Assembly: GCF_001662305.1 (NCBI RefSeq)
Contig: NZ_BDEP01000002.1
Location: 124,001 to 188,000, forward strand
From: Halomonas caseinilytica
GTDB taxonomy: Bacteria; Pseudomonadota; Gammaproteobacteria; Pseudomonadales; Halomonadaceae
Direction of reading: 5' to 3'
Length of the DNA: 64,000 bases
Position numbers and translations under genes: made by a program. Of this stretch, positions 59,632 to 64,000 are shown in pieces. Within the stretch, counting starts at the first letter, position 1. Every line of letters begins with the position of its first letter. Below the pieces are notes generated by a model. It had not been told where the DNA came from, made no database searches, and saw nothing but the letters and a program-made list of their open reading frames with translations.

Positions 59632-61936
59632 CCTGTTTAGAGATCTGACCCGTACCTGGCTTCTGATCGGCTCCTTGTTGACCGTGTTCACCTGGTGGGC
59701 GGGGCAACACACTTGGCTAGCCGATACCTATGTGTATGATCGCCTGCTGACGACACAGACACACCCACCGAACGACAGCCTCCTGATTGCTGCCATTGAC
59801 GGACGCAGCTTGGAAGCCCTGGGCCAATGGCCCTGGCCACGCGATATGCACGCGGACTTCCTGGATCGTCTGACCGAGAGCGGTGCCAGTGCCGTGCTCT
59901 TCGATGTCGTGTTCACCGAACCCTCATGGGAGAGTCGCCATGACCAACGTCTTGCCCAGGCCCTCGAGCGCCATGGCCATGTTTTCCTGCCCATGTTTCA
60001 TGTCGAGGCCGAAGACGACCCTTCGGGTCTCCGTGGCCTGTTCCCCACCGACCTGCTACGCGACGCCGCCCGGGGCATCGGGCATATCGATATCCGAACG
60101 GATGCCGATGGCGTCGTGCGCCGCATCCGCCTGTGGGAACACCACATTCCCCAACTGACGTTGCGACTCTATCAAGACCTGATTGCGCAAGAACGGATCG
60201 AACCTGCCGACACGCTTGCCCCTTTCATGTCCCATGACGGTAATGCGCATGAGATCCGCATTCCCTATCGGGGCGGGACCTCCCACTATCCACAGGTCTC
60301 TTATGTGGACATCCTCGAAGGCCGCGTACCCCGCTCATTGCTGGCAGACCGCATCATCTTGGTCGGCGCTACCGCCAAGGGCCCGGGCGATCATCACCCC
60401 ACCCCCTACGGAGGCGCCAAAGGCGGCATGCCCGGCATCGAGATTCAGGCCAACTTGCTGGATGGCCTGATGCAAGGCAACATCACTCAGGACATGCCCA
60501 AGTGGCTCGCGTCACTGCTTTCCCTCCTTTCCTTATGGCTTTTCCTGGCTCTGGTCTGGGCATTCAAGTTTCGTCATATGGCCAAGTTGACCCTGGTCAT
60601 TCTGGTCATGATGCTACTGGGGGCCTGGGGGTTGCTGGCCATGGGCTGGTGGTGGCCGATCACGGCAGGCCTGTGCTCGGTCCTCGCCGCATGCATTCTC
60701 ATCAGTTGGCGCTGCCAAGCCGCGGCCCTGCGCTGGTTCCAGCAGGAAATCGCTCGGCTCGAGACGGTGCCCCGCCTCATTCCCGAGCCCGCCCCCAACC
60801 CGGCACGCACAAAATGGGGACTCAGGCTGCATCAGCGGCTCCTCTCGCTCGAGGGAGCCATCACGCGCATGCACAATACTCGTCAGTTCATTGCCGACTC
60901 GATCGACTCCATGCCCATCGCGACCCTCGTGGTGGATATGCAGGGCCGGATCATTCTTTCCAGCGCCCAGGCCAAGCGGCTGTTCCGATCGTACGGCATC
61001 GCCCAGGACGCATCGGTGCATGATCTACTGGACATCATGACGCCGGAGACCCACCCCACCGCCAGGCCGGTCAAGGAAGGCAACGAGGCACTCGGCGCAC
61101 TCGACGATACGCGTTATCAGGGCGCTGACGAACGCCACTATCATCTCAAGGTCTCGCCACTGGTGACCGCTGCCGATGCCTTCGAAGTGGGCTGGCTGGT
61201 CGGGCTCGTGGATGTCACCAGCGAACGACAGGCCGAAGAGCAACGTGCCAGCCTCTTGCGCTTCCTGTCGCACGACCTCAAGGCGCCACAATCCAGCATA
61301 CTGGCCCTGACCCAGCTGCAACGCACTTCGTCGTCTCCGTTGCCAGAAGCGGAGCTGCTCGACCGCATCGCGCAGCAGGCACGCAATGCACTGACGCTGA
61401 CGGACAGTTTCATGCAACTGACCAAGGCCGAGTTTGGCGCCATGAACCAGGGCTTTGTGCTGCTGTCGGACGTGGTTCTGGAAGCCATCGATCAGGCTTG
61501 GCCAGCGGCGAGACAGCGATCCATCGACATCGAGAGCGACATCGAGGACGAGTGCCCGATGGAAGGTGACCGCGCCTACCTGTTGAGAGCCGTGTTCAAC
61601 CTGCTGGATAACGCCATTAAGTACAGTCCACCGGATACCCGGGTGTCCATCACGGCCAAGGCTTCAACGGAACGCATTACCCTCTCGATCCAGGACCAGG
61701 GAGTCGGCATCCCGGAACAGGATCTGCCACACATCTTCGACAGCTACCAACGCAGCTCCGGCGCCAGCCTGTCAGCGGGCTACGGCCTGGGGCTGTCGCT
61801 GGTGAAATCGGTCGTGGAATGCCATGGAGGCACCATCGAGTGCCAGAGCACAGAGAAGGTCGGCACCCGCTTCCTGCTGACCTTTCCTGTCGAACTGGAG
61901 CCGCTCGACGAAGACATCGACGACGAACGACACTAG
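59612..61936 (+). CDS. CHASE2 sensor histidine kinase
   Basis: 774 aa from GTG with GGGAGG upstream. A short N-terminal TM anchor (about 12-28), an extracytoplasmic CHASE2 domain (about 35-290; AAIDGRSLEALGQWPWPRD; VLFDVVFTEPSW; IILVGATAKGPGD), three TM helices (about 298-368), a PAS-like region (about 430-535), HisKA with phospho-His about 554 in FLSHDLKAP, and HATPase (NLLDNAIKYS; DQGVGIPEQDLPHIFD; GLGLSLVKSV). CHASE2 proteins often sit next to FecR-domain proteins and response regulators, as here. Confidence 0.92.
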   Translation: MPHASHSLFRDLTRTWLLIGSLLTVFTWWAGQHTWLADTYVYDRLLTTQTHPPNDSLLIAAIDGRSLEALGQWPWPRDMHADFLDRLTESGASAVLFDVVFTEPSWESRHDQRLAQALERHGHVFLPMFHVEAEDDPSGLRGLFPTDLLRDAARGIGHIDIRTDADGVVRRIRLWEHHIPQLTLRLYQDLIAQERIEPADTLAPFMSHDGNAHEIRIPYRGGTSHYPQVSYVDILEGRVPRSLLADRIILVGATAKGPGDHHPTPYGGAKGGMPGIEIQANLLDGLMQGNITQDMPKWLASLLSLLSLWLFLALVWAFKFRHMAKLTLVILVMMLLGAWGLLAMGWWWPITAGLCSVLAACILISWRCQAAALRWFQQEIARLETVPRLIPEPAPNPARTKWGLRLHQRLLSLEGAITRMHNTRQFIADSIDSMPIATLVVDMQGRIILSSAQAKRLFRSYGIAQDASVHDLLDIMTPETHPTARPVKEGNEALGALDDTRYQGADERHYHLKVSPLVTAADAFEVGWLVGLVDVTSERQAEEQRASLLRFLSHDLKAPQSSILALTQLQRTSSSPLPEAELLDRIAQQARNALTLTDSFMQLTKAEFGAMNQGFVLLSDVVLEAIDQAWPAARQRSIDIESDIEDECPMEGDRAYLLRAVFNLLDNAIKYSPPDTRVSITAKASTERITLSIQDQGVGIPEQDLPHIFDSYQRSSGASLSAGYGLGLSLVKSVVECHGGTIECQSTEKVGTRFLLTFPVELEPLDEDIDDERH

Positions 61937-61959
61937 GCCACCGCTGGAGACCGCCTCCC

Positions 61960-62769
61960 TCAACGCGCCTGGATGGCGATGACGACCTGATCATCGAGAC
62001 AGGTATCGTCGACATCGAGTCCCCGGCAAGAGGCGATGTCTTCCGAGGTGAGTGATACCCGGCCGACCGCCTCACCATCCCGAGCCCTCAGGAAGCGTTG
62101 GACAGCCTCGCATTGAGCACGATAGCGACCAGGCTCGGGATAGCTGCCAATGACCAGCATCGGGGCATGGAAATCACGCTGCAGGATCTGTGCGAACTCC
62201 TCCAGCGCCTGGCGCCCATCAGCGGTCAAGCGCCCCTCTTCCGAGAACATCCCGACGACGGGCAGGTGGTAGCGCGGCCCCATGTCATCGCTCTCGAGCG
62301 GTTCGATCTGAATGGCCGAATAGCGCACAGCGCACTCGGCCGTCCGCCATCGGGTCTTCTCGACACGCATCGCTCCATCGAACGTCAGCTGGAACTGGCA
62401 CATCCCGGTACCAGGGCGAGCGTCGCCACTGAGATCGAACAGATAGTCCCACCTCTGAGCGTTGAGCCGCCCTTCGGCGAAATGAGGACTCCCCAGCAAG
62501 TGCCGAACCTGGTCCTTCGTCATGCCGGGCTGAACCGATCTGATCGCCTGAGGCGATTCAAAGATACCTCCCCGTATGTAGGCGTCATCCGGGTCGGGAA
62601 AGCCATCGCCGCTCTCCGCTCCGGCACAGCTACTCAACATCAGTGACATCATGAGTGTGCCGCCGCATGAAACCTTTCTGACCGAGTGCGATGCTCTTTT
62701 CCTCGCCTGATAATGCTCGAGGCACATGCCGACCGATACGCCATCGAGGGTATCCCTGTTTATTGTCAT
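61960..62769 (-). CDS. Lipoprotein with BamE-like and OmpA-like domains
   Basis: About 269 aa; a lipobox LSSC lies near residue 48, so the real start may be the ATG at 62727 rather than 62769. BamE/SmpA-like segment: VQPGMTKDQVRHLLGSPHF...WDYLFDL. C-terminal half (about 175-260) resembles the OmpA-like peptidoglycan-binding domain (LTADGRQALEEFAQILQR; YRAQCEAVQRFLRA), but key residues look divergent. Convergent with the CHASE2 kinase; possibly an envelope partner. Confidence 0.65.
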   Translation of the reverse strand: MTINRDTLDGVSVGMCLEHYQARKRASHSVRKVSCGGTLMMSLMLSSCAGAESGDGFPDPDDAYIRGGIFESPQAIRSVQPGMTKDQVRHLLGSPHFAEGRLNAQRWDYLFDLSGDARPGTGMCQFQLTFDGAMRVEKTRWRTAECAVRYSAIQIEPLESDDMGPRYHLPVVGMFSEEGRLTADGRQALEEFAQILQRDFHAPMLVIGSYPEPGRYRAQCEAVQRFLRARDGEAVGRVSLTSEDIASCRGLDVDDTCLDDQVVIAIQAR

Positions 62770-62908
62770 GGTACTGCTTTACCTTTTCCCCACCTTCAGG
62801 CGTCAGGATACCGTCAAACCACCCGACATTGCAGACCACGGCCGACCCTCTCGATACCTTTCGCGGGGGTGCCTGCGACCTTCCTTCCTCCCTGTTAAAC
62901 CGACCTCT

Positions 62909-63184
62909 TCACTGCTGCCATTCACTATCAGGGATACGCCGCAGATGAAGATGGCTGGCCAGCCGAATGGCTGGTCGCACCAGAAACTGGAAGCTGCCGA
63001 TGATGAACATCCAGACCGCCAGGGTTTCCTGGCTGGGATAAAGGAAGAGCACACTGCCGACGAGAAACCAGATGGCAATGAGAAAGTCATTGGCAATACT
63101 GAGCGTTTCATAGCGTCGGCGAATGACCAGCTCTTCATGGCCGACCTTGAGCGTCAAGGGGTCATCGACATGCGACGGTTTCAT
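62909..63184 (-). CDS. YrhK family membrane protein
   Basis: 91 aa. A YrhK-like domain: N-terminal HEELVIRRRYETLSIANDFLIAIWF, two membrane segments. AAGGAG lies 9 nt before the ATG. Function unknown. Lies 16 nt after the ABC exporter gene and may share its transcript. Confidence 0.75.
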   Translation of the reverse strand: MKPSHVDDPLTLKVGHEELVIRRRYETLSIANDFLIAIWFLVGSVLFLYPSQETLAVWMFIIGSFQFLVRPAIRLASHLHLRRIPDSEWQQ

Positions 63185-63200
63185 GAGGGAAATCTCCTTT

Positions 63201-64000
63201 TCATGATGTTATTTCTTCCATGGACCGACAATCATCCTGCTCGGCGGACTGCGAGGCATCGAGCCCCAGGAAGCCTCCCGATTGACGTCGCCACAGCGCG
63301 GCATAGAGTCCATCGCGAGCCAGCAGTTGTTCATGGCTTCCGGTTTCGACGATCTTGCCCTCGTCGATCACCACCAGGCGATCGAGCATGGCGATGGTCG
63401 ACAGGCGGTGTGCAATGGCAATGACCGTCTTGCCCTCCATCAGCGCATAGAGCTGTTCCTGAATGGCCGCCTCGACTTCGGAATCCAGCGCCGAAGTCGC
63501 CTCGTCGAGCACCAGGATCGGCGCATTCTTGAGCAGTACCCGTGCGATGGCGATCCGCTGGCGCTGGCCGCCCGACAGCTTCACGCCACGCTCCCCGACA
63601 TGGGCATCCAGCCCGCGGCGCCCCTGCGGGTCGATCAGGTCATCGAGAAAGCTGTCGGCATGGGCCTGGCGCACCGCCTGCTGGATAGCCTCCTCGCTGG
63701 CCTCCGGGCTACCGTAACGGATATTGTCGCGTACCGAACGGTGCAGCAGCGAGGTATCCTGGGTCACCATGCCTATGCAGCGACGCAGCGACTCCTGGGT
63801 CACCTCGGCGATGTCCTGGCCATCGATGCGGATCGCGCCGCCTTGCAGATCATAGAAACGCAGCAGCAGGTTGGCCAGCGTCGACTTGCCGGCCCCCGAG
63901 CGACCGATAAGGCCCACCTTCTCACCCGGCGCGATGGTCAGGTCCAGACCATCGAAGACGCGTCGCGCCTCGCCGTCAGGCAAGTCATAGCCGAAGCGCA
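63201..64000 (-). CDS. ABC exporter, ATP-binding part (5' end outside window)
   Basis: About 267 C-terminal codons. Walker A GRSGAGKSTL, Q-loop MVTQDTSLLHRSV, signature LSGGQRQRIAIA, Walker B ILVLDEATSALDSE, His switch AHRLSTI. The nucleotide-binding domain closes a half-transporter whose transmembrane part lies beyond base 64000; MsbA-like or multidrug type. It ends with a Gln/Asp-rich tail. Substrate unknown. Confidence 0.9.
   Translation of the reverse strand, partial: RFGYDLPDGEARRVFDGLDLTIAPGEKVGLIGRSGAGKSTLANLLLRFYDLQGGAIRIDGQDIAEVTQESLRRCIGMVTQDTSLLHRSVRDNIRYGSPEASEEAIQQAVRQAHADSFLDDLIDPQGRRGLDAHVGERGVKLSGGQRQRIAIARVLLKNAPILVLDEATSALDSEVEAAIQEQLYALMEGKTVIAIAHRLSTIAMLDRLVVIDEGKIVETGSHEQLLARDGLYAALWRRQSGGFLGLDASQSAEQDDCRSMEEITS

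Overview
The window is high-GC, gene-dense chromosomal DNA from a gammaproteobacterium, most likely Halomonas or a close relative in the Halomonadaceae. Reasons: two complete Mrp-type Na+/H+ antiporter operons side by side, a polyhydroxyalkanoate regulator (phaR), acidic proteins, and E. coli-like gene neighbourhoods (nudE/yrfG/hslR/hslO/pckA and purL/mltF/tadA). The genus is an inference. No insertion sequence, prophage, CRISPR array or rRNA operon was seen.

Layout. 1-9005: mostly housekeeping genes: murU (3' end), an OsmC-like protein, speD, coq7, a HIT protein, a phosphoribulokinase-like kinase with a coupled thioesterase, purD, phaR, rsmE, an exported retropepsin-like protein and an MltB-type lytic transglycosylase. 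9085-20971: two divergent Mrp operons sharing one 266-bp control region. The left one is seven-gene (mrpA to mrpG, minus strand); the right one is six-gene with mrpA and mrpB fused (plus strand). 21006-29076: hemH, two small unknown genes, dnaB, the rpsF-rpsR-DUF2232-rplI operon with a possible self-regulating leader, a Tat-type exported msrB, and pckA. 29332-36308: hslO, hslR, yrfG, nudE, a Gfo/Idh/MocA oxidoreductase, ilvD and nadA. 36608-39643: two identical tRNA-Lys genes and the scpA-scpB-rluB operon. 39756-42906: a complete pqqABCDE operon, with pqqA only 25 codons long. 42989-53945: radD, a small zinc-ribbon protein, purL, mltF, tadA, tesB and a DmdA-like GcvT-family methyltransferase.

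53994-64000: after a tRNA-Thr gene the base composition becomes patchily AT-rich. Here lie an Hsp20 chaperone with a sigma32-like promoter and an SD-sequestering leader, a nitronate monooxygenase, and an envelope-signalling locus. That locus has an OmpR-type response regulator, about 1 kb of AT-rich intergenic DNA with a 26-codon small ORF and its own terminator, a LysM-FecR exported protein broken by a one-base frameshift in a C-run, a CHASE2 histidine kinase, and a BamE/OmpA-like lipoprotein. A YrhK protein and the 3' end of an ABC exporter gene close the window.

Functionally, the Mrp pair handles Na+ and pH homeostasis. The pqq operon supplies the cofactor of periplasmic alcohol/glucose dehydrogenases, none of which is encoded here. 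The LysM-FecR/CHASE2/response-regulator group looks like a cell-envelope sensing system and is the least understood part of the window.
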